In this document: positions 13,598-20,192 of the stretch, one piece after another
How the letters are laid out: each line of letters starts with the position of its first letter
Position numbering within the stretch: position 1 is the stretch's first letter
NCBI GenBank assembly: GCA_019322375.1
Contig: JAHWIP010000023.1
Coordinates: 1-24,214 of the forward strand
DNA length: 24,214 nucleotides
Reading direction: 5' to 3'
Origin: Candidatus Woesearchaeota archaeon
GTDB taxonomy: Archaea > Nanobdellota > Nanobdellia > Woesearchaeales > SM23-78
Notes under the pieces: model-generated
Told to the model about the DNA's origin: nothing
Database searches by the model: none
The model's input: the letters and a program-made list of their open reading frames with translations, nothing else
Program-made: the position numbers and the translations under genes

Positions 13598-14256
13598 AAA
13601 AAACACATCTCCTTTTAATTATTGCATCAATCCTGATAATTAGTTTAATAATCAGCGGATGCAAGAGAACAAAGGAGATAACTAATTTTGAAGAATGCAT
13701 TGCTGCTGGAAACCCGGCAATGGAAAGCCATCCAAGGCAATGCAGGGATCCCTCAACAGGCAGGACTTTTACAGAAGAAATCAAGGATTCCTGGAGATTG
13801 GATGGCATTGTTTTAATGCAGCACGACACTGAGGGCTATTTTGGCTGTTTTGGCTGTGGCTTGGCAAAAGATGACCAGCCGGCAATATGCATTGACCCGG
13901 TTCCTGAGATGAAAACAGTGGAAGAAACAGAGAACAGGCACTGCAATGAAAATTTTGAAGTTGTTGAAAACCAAGAATATACTGGCAATGTAGGCGAAAG
14001 CTGCACTGTCAATGAAGAATGCAAGACTCCCATGGAGTTCTTAGTCCAATCCAACTGTCCTTTTGGAAGCGCCTGCATTGACTCAAAATGCAAAGTAGTG
14101 TGCCCGTTATTCTATCACGACCCTAATCCTGAAATAAGCAAAAGCTATCCTTTTACCTGCGAAGATGATTCTGACTGCGACTGCAGTGAAAGAGAGCAAA
14201 GAACTATTGAATGCCGCTGCGCAGACAATAAATGTGTTTCTGTGGAAGCAAAATAA
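13594..14256 (+). CDS. Cys-rich lipoprotein
   Basis: 220-residue exported lipoprotein. The N-terminus MKKTHLLLIIASILIISLIISGC has a lipobox (IISGC, Cys23). Next comes the motif NFEECIAAGNPAMESHPRQC, seen in many secreted prokaryotic proteins. The rest is Cys-rich, with FGCFGCG, several CxxxxxC pairs and an acidic CEDDSDCDC near the end, probably disulfide-bonded outside the cell. It is translationally coupled to the zinc-ribbon gene by a 4-base overlap. Function unknown. Confidence 0.65.
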   Translation: MKKTHLLLIIASILIISLIISGCKRTKEITNFEECIAAGNPAMESHPRQCRDPSTGRTFTEEIKDSWRLDGIVLMQHDTEGYFGCFGCGLAKDDQPAICIDPVPEMKTVEETENRHCNENFEVVENQEYTGNVGESCTVNEECKTPMEFLVQSNCPFGSACIDSKCKVVCPLFYHDPNPEISKSYPFTCEDDSDCDCSEREQRTIECRCADNKCVSVEAK

Positions 14257-14272
14257 GTTCTTTCCTTAGATA

Positions 14273-14289
14273 AAAGCGCCACGGCCCGG
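14273..14289. repeat. tRNA-Ser 3'-end-like fragment A
   Basis: AAAGCGCCACGGCCCGG matches fragment B (14752-14768) except at one base. From CGCC onward it matches the 3' T-stem, acceptor and discriminator of the tRNA-Ser gene (15982-15994), also with one difference and in the same orientation. No complete tRNA can be folded here. Confidence 0.5.
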
Positions 14290-14360
14290 TTCTTCAACTC
14301 CGAACGCAAGAGCCGCCTCTTATTCTTGCTGTTTATTACCTCCAATAATAGATATTCATC

Positions 14361-14540
14361 TTACACTAGCTTAAACCCTATTTGTTTACCATAGGATTTT
14401 AAAATATCAGGTTTGGTGGCTGACCACAGGCCAAAAACATCAGCGCCTTTTTCTTCCATAAGCAAATAAATACCCGTAACAGTCATGTCCTCTATTTCTG
14501 ATTTTAAATAAGCTCTAGTTTGAGATTTGTTTTGTTTCAT
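14361..14540 (-). CDS. Small hypothetical protein
   Basis: 59-residue protein (MKQNKSQTRAYLKSEIEDM...). The ATG at 14540 is chosen because a GGAGG Shine-Dalgarno lies 6 bp upstream; an upstream in-frame start at 14585 lacks one. Mixed charged protein with a basic C-terminus (KSYGKQIGFKLV). No family recognised. Confidence 0.5.
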   Translation of the reverse strand: MKQNKSQTRAYLKSEIEDMTVTGIYLLMEEKGADVFGLWSATKPDILKSYGKQIGFKLV

Positions 14541-14726
14541 TTTTTCCTCCAACAAATAATAGTTAAGAACTGTAATCAACTTCAAAATAATGAAATTTCA
14601 ATCCTTGTACTTATTAATTATTTATTAATTTATTACAAAAATAATCAAAAAGCTATGTTTCTTTTAGAATATTCTCGGTAACCTATAGTAATGAACCTAA
14701 CTACATAAACCTATGCATTTATTGCA

Positions 14727-14864
14727 TTAGAGTTTAAAACAATCTAAAAATAAAGCGCCACGGCTCGGCACCTTAACTTGGATTGCTAATACCATACCTA
14801 ATGATGTAATGCCGGTTCCTTCTGTGCATTTCCATTTTCCACCACCATTTATCCAGTCCGACAT
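14727..14864 (-). CDS. Possible 45-residue protein
   Basis: Minus-strand ATG-to-TAA frame giving MSDWINGGGKWKCTEGTG and a hydrophobic second half (SLGMVLAIQVKVPS). The last codons run through tRNA-like fragment B. An overlapping frame from an ATG at 14871 (32 codons, Trp/Arg/His-rich) competes. There is only a weak GGGTG upstream. The surrounding 14541-14940 otherwise holds no clear gene. Confidence 0.3.
   Translation of the reverse strand: MSDWINGGGKWKCTEGTGITSLGMVLAIQVKVPSRGALFLDCFKL
14752..14768. repeat. tRNA-Ser 3'-end fragment B
   Basis: Contains CGCCACGGCTCGG (14756-14768), 13 bases identical to the discriminator, acceptor and 3' T-stem of tRNA-Ser at 15982-15994, in the same orientation. 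This is the pattern of an attachment-site duplicate left by integration into a tRNA gene. Confidence 0.5.
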
Positions 14865-14940
14865 CACCCATTTTCATCGCCTATAGCTTTATGTTTTTTC
14901 ATCAGTTTCATACATATAATCTAATTCTGTTTTCCACATT

Positions 14941-15075
14941 TTAATTCACCCTAAAATCTTTCTGAATCTTTCTGCTGTTGCATATCAATCTTGACCAGAA
15001 ATCTTTGCATATCTCTTCTGTATTAAGATAGGCCACTCCTAACTCAATTTCTTCTTGCTTCTCAACTTGTAACAT
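14941..15075 (-). CDS. 44-residue small protein
   Basis: Minus-strand frame MLQVEKQEEIELGVAYLN... ending KIQKDFRVN, acidic at the start and basic at the end, with two Cys. A good Shine-Dalgarno (GAGGTG) lies 6 bp before the ATG at 15075, which is the main reason to accept it. A 16-codon frame follows at 14889-14939. No family recognised. Confidence 0.45.
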   Translation of the reverse strand: MLQVEKQEEIELGVAYLNTEEICKDFWSRLICNSRKIQKDFRVN

Positions 15076-15109
15076 TTTATTCACCTCTGATTATTAAATT
15101 CAAAGATTA

Positions 15110-15131
15110 GGGCAGATTATTATTTCTGCCC
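15110..15131. terminator. Small hairpin between mini-genes
   Basis: Perfect 6-bp stem GGGCAG/CTGCCC with a 10-base AT loop, between the zinc-ribbon gene and the 44-residue gene. Confidence 0.45.
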
Positions 15132-15168
15132 CAAAGTTTACTTACTTTTAATCATTCATACCTCCTTT

Positions 15169-15306
15169 TTAGACAACTTTCTCGCATGGTTTTTCACAAG
15201 AAGGACATGTGAATGTAAGTCCAACCAGTTTTATCTTATTAATTTGCTTCTTACAATGCTTACAATTAGTTGTCCTTTTTGTTTTAACCATATATGTATT
15301 AGGCAT
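15169..15306 (-). CDS. Small zinc-ribbon protein
   Basis: 45-residue protein (or 40 residues from an internal ATG at 15291) with two perfect CxxC knuckles: CKHC and CPSC, plus a third Cys pair member in EKPCEK. The basic N-terminus (MVKTKRTTN) suggests nucleic-acid contact. This is the classic C2C2 mini-ribbon layout. It lies just downstream of the Lrp-like gene on the same strand. Partner unknown. Confidence 0.6.
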   Translation of the reverse strand: MPNTYMVKTKRTTNCKHCKKQINKIKLVGLTFTCPSCEKPCEKVV

Positions 15307-15361
15307 AACAACTATAATAACCTATAGTAGTAGAAATTATCTAAAAGGCCTTAAAAAGTAG

Positions 15362-15916
15362 TTATTTGTCTAAGAAAAATTCATTTGGGAAAGGTTCTTT
15401 TGGATTAAGAATTGTGTTTAATAGACCAATATGATTTGTTTTAATAATCCTATCGACTGAAAAAGGGTAGACATGTACTATTTCAATCTCTTTGGAATAT
15501 TTACTTTGCAACCTCATCAGGTATCTATCCTTATCGTCAATATTCTTAAAACCCATAACCAGCAAATGGGATATTCTTGATTCTGGAATGCGATACGCGA
15601 TTATTACTTGCGGAATTCTTAGTATTTTTTCACATATCTCCTCCTCAGAATACTTGTTCCAAATATATCTTGTAAATTTTATACCTAGAACAGCCAAAGC
15701 TTCAATTCCTATTTTTTTATAATCTATGATAGGCATATACCCCTTTATTATTCCTATATTCTCCAGTTTATGTCTAATCTTAAAGATTGCTTGTTGGGAA
15801 AGCCCCATCTTTTTGGCAATTTCTAAATCCGGTATTTTAGCCTGTTCAATAATCTTTTTCAAAACTTTTTGTTCGTTTCTCGTTAATCTTGGTAAGTTAA
15901 TATCAGGATTTTCCAT
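15362..15916 (-). CDS. Lrp/AsnC-like transcription regulator
   Basis: 184-residue protein. Residues about 10-60 form a winged helix-turn-helix of Lrp/AsnC type (LTRNEQKVLKKIIEQAKIP, then EIAKKMGLSQQAIFKIRHKLENIGIIKGY). The C-terminal half (about 65-160) has alternating strands and helices compatible with a RAM/AsnC-like effector domain, but I do not see a clear ligand-loop motif. The ATG at 15916 is 26 bp after a TATA box (TTTATATAAATG, 15938-15949), so leaderless. It is placed directly 3' of the tRNA-Ser gene. Effector and targets unknown. Confidence 0.75.
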   Translation of the reverse strand: MENPDINLPRLTRNEQKVLKKIIEQAKIPDLEIAKKMGLSQQAIFKIRHKLENIGIIKGYMPIIDYKKIGIEALAVLGIKFTRYIWNKYSEEEICEKILRIPQVIIAYRIPESRISHLLVMGFKNIDDKDRYLMRLQSKYSKEIEIVHVYPFSVDRIIKTNHIGLLNTILNPKEPFPNEFFLDK

Positions 15917-15934
15917 ATTAATGAGGAAGGCTGC

Positions 15935-15952
15935 GGTTTATATAAATGTTAT
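15935..15952 (-). promoter_or_regulatory. TATA promoter of the Lrp-like gene
   Basis: On the minus strand AACATTTATATAAACC, centred 26 bp before the start, squeezed between the tRNA-Ser 3' end and the regulator. Confidence 0.6.
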
Positions 15953-15981
15953 TAATGTGGCAGTTGTACTCGGAGTTCCTA

Positions 15982-16077
15982 CGCCACGGCTCGGATTCGA
16001 ACCGAGAATGGGTTGCCCCACCGGCTATCCTGCAAAGGCCTCAAGGCCGGCGCAATACCGGGTTATGCGACCGTGGC
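15982..16077 (-). tRNA. tRNA-Ser (anticodon UGA) with a 13-nt intron
   Basis: Acceptor GCCACGG/CCGTGGC, discriminator G (as in archaeal tRNA-Ser), D-arm with the GG pair, anticodon stem CCGGC/GCCGG, long variable arm TGGG-GCAA-CCCA (type II), T-arm CTCGG-TTCGAAT-CCGAG. CCA is not encoded. The anticodon loop, once spliced, is CUUGAGA, anticodon UGA. A TATA-like element (about 16103-16111) lies upstream. Mature length 83 nt. Confidence 0.92.
16027..16039 (-). other. tRNA-Ser intron (canonical 37/38 site)
   Basis: GCCTTTGCAGGAT between bases 37 and 38. Exon CTTG pairs with intron CAGG (one G-U); the 5' bulge AG^G and 3' bulge AT^A are each cut after the second base. With only 13 nt the inner side is a loop rather than a helix (bulge-helix-loop type). 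Confidence 0.85.
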
Positions 16078-16134
16078 ATTAAAGTATTAGAAGAAGAACA
16101 GGTTTTTAAATGTTTATCTTTTAAGCACAAATGT

Positions 16135-17439
16135 TCAATTCAATATCTCTTTTACAAGATTCATCCTTGATTTAGGAATAAACCATTTATCTACAGTTGC
16201 TGTATAATAAGTTTCATAGTTGGCGACTATGTAAGGCAAGTAAACCTTGGCAAGCACGCCTGTTAGTTGCTCCATGTGGTCTCTGACTTGTTGTTTACTT
16301 ATTCCTGTTCTGTTTGCAATCTCTGTAGGTGTAAAGTAAGGATAAAATCCTTGGCTGTACTGATTTTTTAACTCAAGGGTTCTGTTATAAATATTTGCCA
16401 GTACAGGTATGCTTTCAATATCAATGCTTTTGGAAAAAACACTATTTTTTTTCGCTTGCTTTATTGCTTTAATATTATCAGAAGGAGGACCCACCCAGGC
16501 ATACCAGTGTCTTCCATATCCTTTACCGCGGTCCTCAATTGCCAGAATCCCAAAAAGATTTCTCATAATCTTTTTTCCCTGGTGCGGAGACCAGAGATTA
16601 CTATCCGTAATAAGTGTTTGCGGTCTATGAAAACCATTACAAAGTTTTAACATCTCAACCTCTGCATCACTGAGTTGAATAGAATATGTTATTTTACTTT
16701 CTTCTTTGACTACTTTAAAAACAGGGTTTTTAATCTGAAGCCTGCTCCTGCGAATTCTGCCACCAGCCACTGAATCTAAAGATGGAATGCTTTCATCAAC
16801 ATCATTTTCCTCCACACACTTTGCCTCAACACCTTCAAAATGGTTTGCACGATCTGCAAAAGATTCAGCTTTGCCAGTGTGAAATCCGGCATTAATGTTA
16901 AAAAACACTCTCATTCTTATGCTCTCCTGAGATTGCTTATCTGGTTGCTGATAAACCGCGTGCGTTATTCTTACAATGTGATTTGGATAAGCATAATTAG
17001 TTAAATCCAATGAATCCAGGCTTTTTCCATCATAAAGAATTCTCATTAAGTTGCTCTGATTAACTCTTTGCGCTCTTGCAATCTTCTTAATAGTACTCAT
17101 TCGGTCTTTCATGAATTCAAGGCCTTGCTCATAATTTTTTTCATCTACATAAAAAGGGCAGTCGTAACCATTCCCATCCCAAAAAAAAGCACTGTATTTT
17201 TTATGACTATCAATTGATTTAATCAAGCTGTCAAGTCCTCTTTGAAAAAACTCAGTGCCATAATCATATTGATATGCACTTCCTCTAAAATAACGCTCCA
17301 AGTCCTCAACATAACTCATTAAATTGCCAAGAACAAAAACAGTATCTGTGTATTTGTAATCATTAATATCTCCAATAATTACCATTAGCAAGGGGAAACA
17401 TGATTTATTTAAAATTCTTTCTATTCTCAGAAAACTCAA
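16135..17439 (-). CDS. Unknown protein with C-terminal helix-turn-helix
   Basis: 434-residue cytoplasmic protein of unknown family. Near the C-terminus (about 365-400) FTPTEIANRTGISKQQVRDHMEQLTGVLAK reads as a winged helix-turn-helix; the earlier part has mixed alpha/beta character and a basic stretch (VAGGRIRRSRLQIKN, about 225-240). It starts at a TTG that overlaps the upstream stop by 4 bases (TTGA), so it is probably translated by coupling in an operon with the two paralogs upstream; an internal Met is a possible alternative start. It may be a regulator or nucleic-acid-binding partner of the paralog pair. Function unknown. Confidence 0.55.
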   Translation of the reverse strand: MSFLRIERILNKSCFPLLMVIIGDINDYKYTDTVFVLGNLMSYVEDLERYFRGSAYQYDYGTEFFQRGLDSLIKSIDSHKKYSAFFWDGNGYDCPFYVDEKNYEQGLEFMKDRMSTIKKIARAQRVNQSNLMRILYDGKSLDSLDLTNYAYPNHIVRITHAVYQQPDKQSQESIRMRVFFNINAGFHTGKAESFADRANHFEGVEAKCVEENDVDESIPSLDSVAGGRIRRSRLQIKNPVFKVVKEESKITYSIQLSDAEVEMLKLCNGFHRPQTLITDSNLWSPHQGKKIMRNLFGILAIEDRGKGYGRHWYAWVGPPSDNIKAIKQAKKNSVFSKSIDIESIPVLANIYNRTLELKNQYSQGFYPYFTPTEIANRTGISKQQVRDHMEQLTGVLAKVYLPYIVANYETYYTATVDKWFIPKSRMNLVKEILN

Positions 17440-17972
17440 TGGCTCCTTGGGCTCTCCTTGGCTGGGGGAGCATGATACCTGAACATGTTAAGGTAAGATT
17501 TTATTTCTTCCTGGCATTCCTTGGCTTCTTTTATTAACTGCTGCTCGTACTTGTCTGTGTATGACTTGTAAATAAATTTGTCAATAATGGCTCTGTAAAA
17601 GTAATGGGCTGGCCTGCCCTCCCATCTGCCTTCATAATCTGTTACCAGGATTGCGTCAAAAGTAGCGTCTATTCTTCCTTTCAGGAGTTTCTGCTTTACT
17701 CCTTTTATCTCTACCTCTACTTCTTTCAGGTTCTCGCATGTAAAGAAGATTCTTATCTCGAGCTTGTGATAATCAGTTACTTTCTTATAAGGGATTAACT
17801 CGCATATAACCTTTTTTCCTTCCTCATATACTTCTTCAAAGTTCTTGTTCTCAAACATGTCATAGCCATGCTCATTAAACCATTTGCATATAAGCCTGAA
17901 CAAGTCTTTCATGTTGAACAAGCCTTCGAATGATACAAGCTTGTCCTGATAAACAATTCTTTTCTCAGCCAT
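17436..17972 (-). CDS. Unknown protein, paralog of the 17994 gene
   Basis: 178-residue protein homologous along its length to 17994-18521: 'F.GLF....L.RL...WF....' near the start, then 'KVTDYHKLEIRIFF', 'VEIKGVKQKLLKGRIDATFDAILVTDYEGRWEG', and a charged helical tail. It looks like an alpha/beta domain plus a helical C-terminus. No signal, membrane segment or known motif. A Shine-Dalgarno (GAGGT) lies upstream, so internal translation in an operon is likely. Confidence 0.55.
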   Translation of the reverse strand: MAEKRIVYQDKLVSFEGLFNMKDLFRLICKWFNEHGYDMFENKNFEEVYEEGKKVICELIPYKKVTDYHKLEIRIFFTCENLKEVEVEIKGVKQKLLKGRIDATFDAILVTDYEGRWEGRPAHYFYRAIIDKFIYKSYTDKYEQQLIKEAKECQEEIKSYLNMFRYHAPPAKESPRSH

Positions 17973-17993
17973 ACAAAACCTCTTTTTTATGTT

Positions 17994-18521
17994 TTAGCCC
18001 ACCCCACTAGGGTCTGTCTCCATTTTTAAAAACTTTTTTATTTCTGCCTCTAATCTGTGCAAATCCTTATCAACAGGGTCTATGTGCTTCATCTCAATAT
18101 CACGCTTAAAAGCCACTTTGTTAAGGAACATCTCCATCATCTTATGAATAATATTATCATTTTTATATCTTTTCTGCCAGTCAGTTATTATCTCGCCCTT
18201 AAGCTCTATGTGCATCCTGCCCTTCATCCTCTTAACCTGTTTTCCTTCAATAATCACAGGAACTTCTTTTCCTTCCCAGATATGATAACAAATATAAACC
18301 TTGTACTGATAGTACTCAGTCACTTCTTTCTCCCCCCACACATCAACCTCTAATTCATTGCCAAGAGCTGTCTGCACCTTGTCCTTGTAACGTTTCTCAT
18401 GAAACCTGAATTCCCTTTTAACAAACCACTGGTGCACAAGCCTGTACAAGCCTTCCCAGTCAAACAAGCCCTTAAAACGAATCTTCAAAGGAGCAGGGAA
18501 AACATCAAACTTAGCTGTCAT
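17994..18521 (-). CDS. Unknown protein, first gene of a paralog pair
   Basis: 175-residue paralog of the next gene (shared FKGLFDWEGLYRLVHQWF, EKEVTEYYQYKVYICY, IEGKQVKRMKGRMHIELKGEIITDW). It is lysine-rich and soluble. The TATA box (CCACAACCTTTATATAC, minus strand, about 18543-18559) is centred about 29 bp before the ATG, so this gene heads the three-gene operon 18521-16135. Function unknown. Confidence 0.55.
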   Translation of the reverse strand: MTAKFDVFPAPLKIRFKGLFDWEGLYRLVHQWFVKREFRFHEKRYKDKVQTALGNELEVDVWGEKEVTEYYQYKVYICYHIWEGKEVPVIIEGKQVKRMKGRMHIELKGEIITDWQKRYKNDNIIHKMMEMFLNKVAFKRDIEMKHIDPVDKDLHRLEAEIKKFLKMETDPSGVG

Positions 18522-18580
18522 GATATATTCTACTGCAAAAAAGAGTATATAAAGGTTGTGGAAAAACAGAATGAATTTTT

Positions 18581-19441
18581 TTATCCCTCTCTCTTGCTGA
18601 GCTCTTTATCAATTAACTCACTAACTGTGTTTCTGCCTGTTAGAACACGATAATTATCATAAACTAACATCTTTATTGTTCCAAGGTAATCATTCCATTT
18701 TTTGCTGTATTTGCAGGCATTCTTTAATAAGCGCATTCCTGTTTTTATTGGTTCCTGCTTGAGAGATTCAGAGCCTTTGTGATACACAAATACTTCTGGA
18801 TTAATAATAAGCTCATAATCCTGGCTTACTCTTCTCGCAAGGTCTGTATCTTCAAAAAAAGCATAGTTATATCTTTCATCAAAGCCTCCCAGGTTTTTTA
18901 TTAAATCAGAATTCATTGCAAAACAAAAGCCCACAAGATTATCTGTGGCTATTCTTTTTCCTTTAAGCAAATCCTTTACAAAGCTAGAAAATGCCTCAAG
19001 ATTCCATAATTCTTTTTGTGAGTAAGAATCTATTTTAGGCGCTTGCCCGCAGTGCTGGTAGGACCAGGCATAGTTGGATATAGGCCCTATCATTCCATAG
19101 TCCTTGCTCTCAGTTAAAGTATTGGCTAATGCTTCTACTGTGTCTAATGGAAAATAAATATCATCATTTACTATCACTAATTTATCTCCGGAAGCAAGCT
19201 TTATTCCGCAGTTAAAACTCTTTGCAAAGCCATGGTTCTCAGGGTTTTTCTCAAAAACAACATTACCAAATTTATTTTTCAGTTCAGGCAGGTGTTTATC
19301 AACCAATGCTTTTGTCTCTTTTTCTAGCGGAGAACAGTCATCTAGAACAACTAATTCTTTATCTGAAGAAGCATTTTTAAGTACTGAAGGAAAGAATAAT
19401 TCATCAACTGTTTCAATAACAGACTCTTTCTTATTATACAT
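18581..19441 (-). CDS. Family 2 glycosyltransferase (N-terminus displaced by a frameshift)
   Basis: Predicted GT-A fold glycosyltransferase of the rhamnosyltransferase-like GT2 group, transferring a sugar from a nucleotide donor to a surface glycan. Motifs counted from the ATG at 19441: VVLDDCSP (31-38), NHGFAKSFNCGI (69-80), the DxD-like VNDDIYFP (91-98), GFDERYNYAFFEDTDLARR (186-204, acceptor/catalytic region). The first beta-strand of the fold is missing from this 286-residue frame but is encoded just upstream (reading ITTSIITSMYNKKE) without an ATG, GTG or TTG. A leaderless ATG at 19494 lies in a different frame. See the separate entry for 19442-19494. Confidence 0.8.
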   Translation of the reverse strand: MYNKKESVIETVDELFFPSVLKNASSDKELVVLDDCSPLEKETKALVDKHLPELKNKFGNVVFEKNPENHGFAKSFNCGIKLASGDKLVIVNDDIYFPLDTVEALANTLTESKDYGMIGPISNYAWSYQHCGQAPKIDSYSQKELWNLEAFSSFVKDLLKGKRIATDNLVGFCFAMNSDLIKNLGGFDERYNYAFFEDTDLARRVSQDYELIINPEVFVYHKGSESLKQEPIKTGMRLLKNACKYSKKWNDYLGTIKMLVYDNYRVLTGRNTVSELIDKELSKREG

Positions 19442-19494
19442 TGAAGTAATGATTGATGTTGTGATTTTAATCCCCCTTATTTAGCTAAACTCAT
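19442..19494 (-). other. Displaced N-terminal coding segment of the GT2 gene
   Basis: The ATG at 19494 is 26 bp from a TATA centre and opens MSLAK, then TAA. A one-base shift back at GCTAAATAA would continue as IRGIKITTSIITSMYNKKE, which supplies the missing first strand of the GT2 fold. One additional A would make the gene continuous. Confidence 0.6.
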
Positions 19495-19514
19495 AGTTTA
19501 TGATTGATTTTAAG

Positions 19515-19524
19515 ATTTATAAAT
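19515..19524 (-). promoter_or_regulatory. TATA box of the GT2 gene
   Basis: ATTTATAAAT, centred 26 bp before the ATG at 19494. It is the same spacing as other leaderless genes in the window and places the true start at 19494 rather than 19441. Confidence 0.55.
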
Positions 19525-19626
19525 CTTTCGGTTTTGTAACTACTATTAAGTAAATACTAAATCATTAGAAAAATAATGAAAAGCCATTCATAGGATTGGT
19601 CTTCATATACCAGAGACTCTTTAATC

Positions 19627-19636
19627 AAATGTTAAA
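19627..19636 (-). other. 23S processing stem, 3' side
   Basis: Minus strand TTTAACATTT is complementary to AAATGTTAAA at 23461-23470. Together they enclose the 23S gene as the pre-rRNA processing helix expected in archaea. Confidence 0.6.
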
Positions 19637-19993
19637 AAAGAGATTGGACTTATTAGTAGCTGCGTGCTGAACGCGTCGTTGCCTTCGCGCTTACACACCA
19701 GCTCTATCAACCCCATCTTCTATGGGCGTCCATGAGCGTCTCTTTTCAAGGATGGCTTCGTGCTTAGATGCTTTCAGCACTTATCCATGTAAAGCGTAGC
19801 TGCCCGGCCTACCCTGTCGGATAACCGGTCGACCAGTGGCTTCGAACCATCGTTCCTCTCGTACTGGATGGTCCTTCCCTTCAGACACTCAACACTTCCA
19901 GTAGATATCAAACAAACTGCCTCGCAGCGTTCTGAACCCAGCTCACGATCCCTTTTAATAGGTGAACACCCTCACCCTTGGCCGCCTACAGCA

Positions 19994-20022
19994 ACCTCTG
20001 CAAGTGCAAAGATATTTCTGCA
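19994..20022 (-). other. 29-nt insertion in 23S H91 (expansion or mini-intron)
   Basis: Removing it yields GGCCG-TGCTGTAGG-CGGCC, matching the size and the UG..GUAGG loop of H91 in other rRNAs. The insert contains a hairpin (GTGCA/TGCAC). The best BHB fit has only three of four pairs, so splicing is much less certain than for the others. Confidence 0.4.
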
Positions 20023-20072
20023 CGGCCAGGATAGGAAGAGCCGACATCGATGTAGCAAACCGCGCCGTCGAT

Positions 20073-20165
20073 ATACTCTTAACAGTAGGTCATTAACTAA
20101 GTTAGGGAAGTTCAGACCTTTATAGCTGAACTAACCAGGAAAGTTAAAGTCGACCCAGAGCTAAT
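20073..20165 (-). other. 93-nt ORF-less intron in 23S H89
   Basis: Removal gives GAGAGCTCCT-ATCGACGG, which aligns with the conserved H89 tip without gaps. BHB: exon GCTC pairs with intron GAGT (one G-U); bulges CT^A and AT^A, both cut after base two; inner helix TTAGC/GTTAA. The intron is strongly self-paired (AGTTCAG/CTGAACT, TTAACT/AGTTAA). Confidence 0.72.
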
Positions 20166-20192
20166 AGGAGCTCTCAGGCGCGACAACTCTGT

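Noticed and set aside
14145..14345. 66-codon minus-strand frame opposite the lipoprotein 3' end
   Set aside because: Mostly antisense to a convincing Cys-rich gene and lacking its own initiation signals.
14270..14345. Possible complete tRNA gene at fragment A
   Set aside because: Only the acceptor/T-stem-like 3' piece is present; no 5' acceptor strand or anticodon arm can be folded.
15726..16082. Plus-strand frames across the Lrp-like gene and the tRNA-Ser
   Set aside because: They run through a complete tRNA and antisense to a well-supported regulator.
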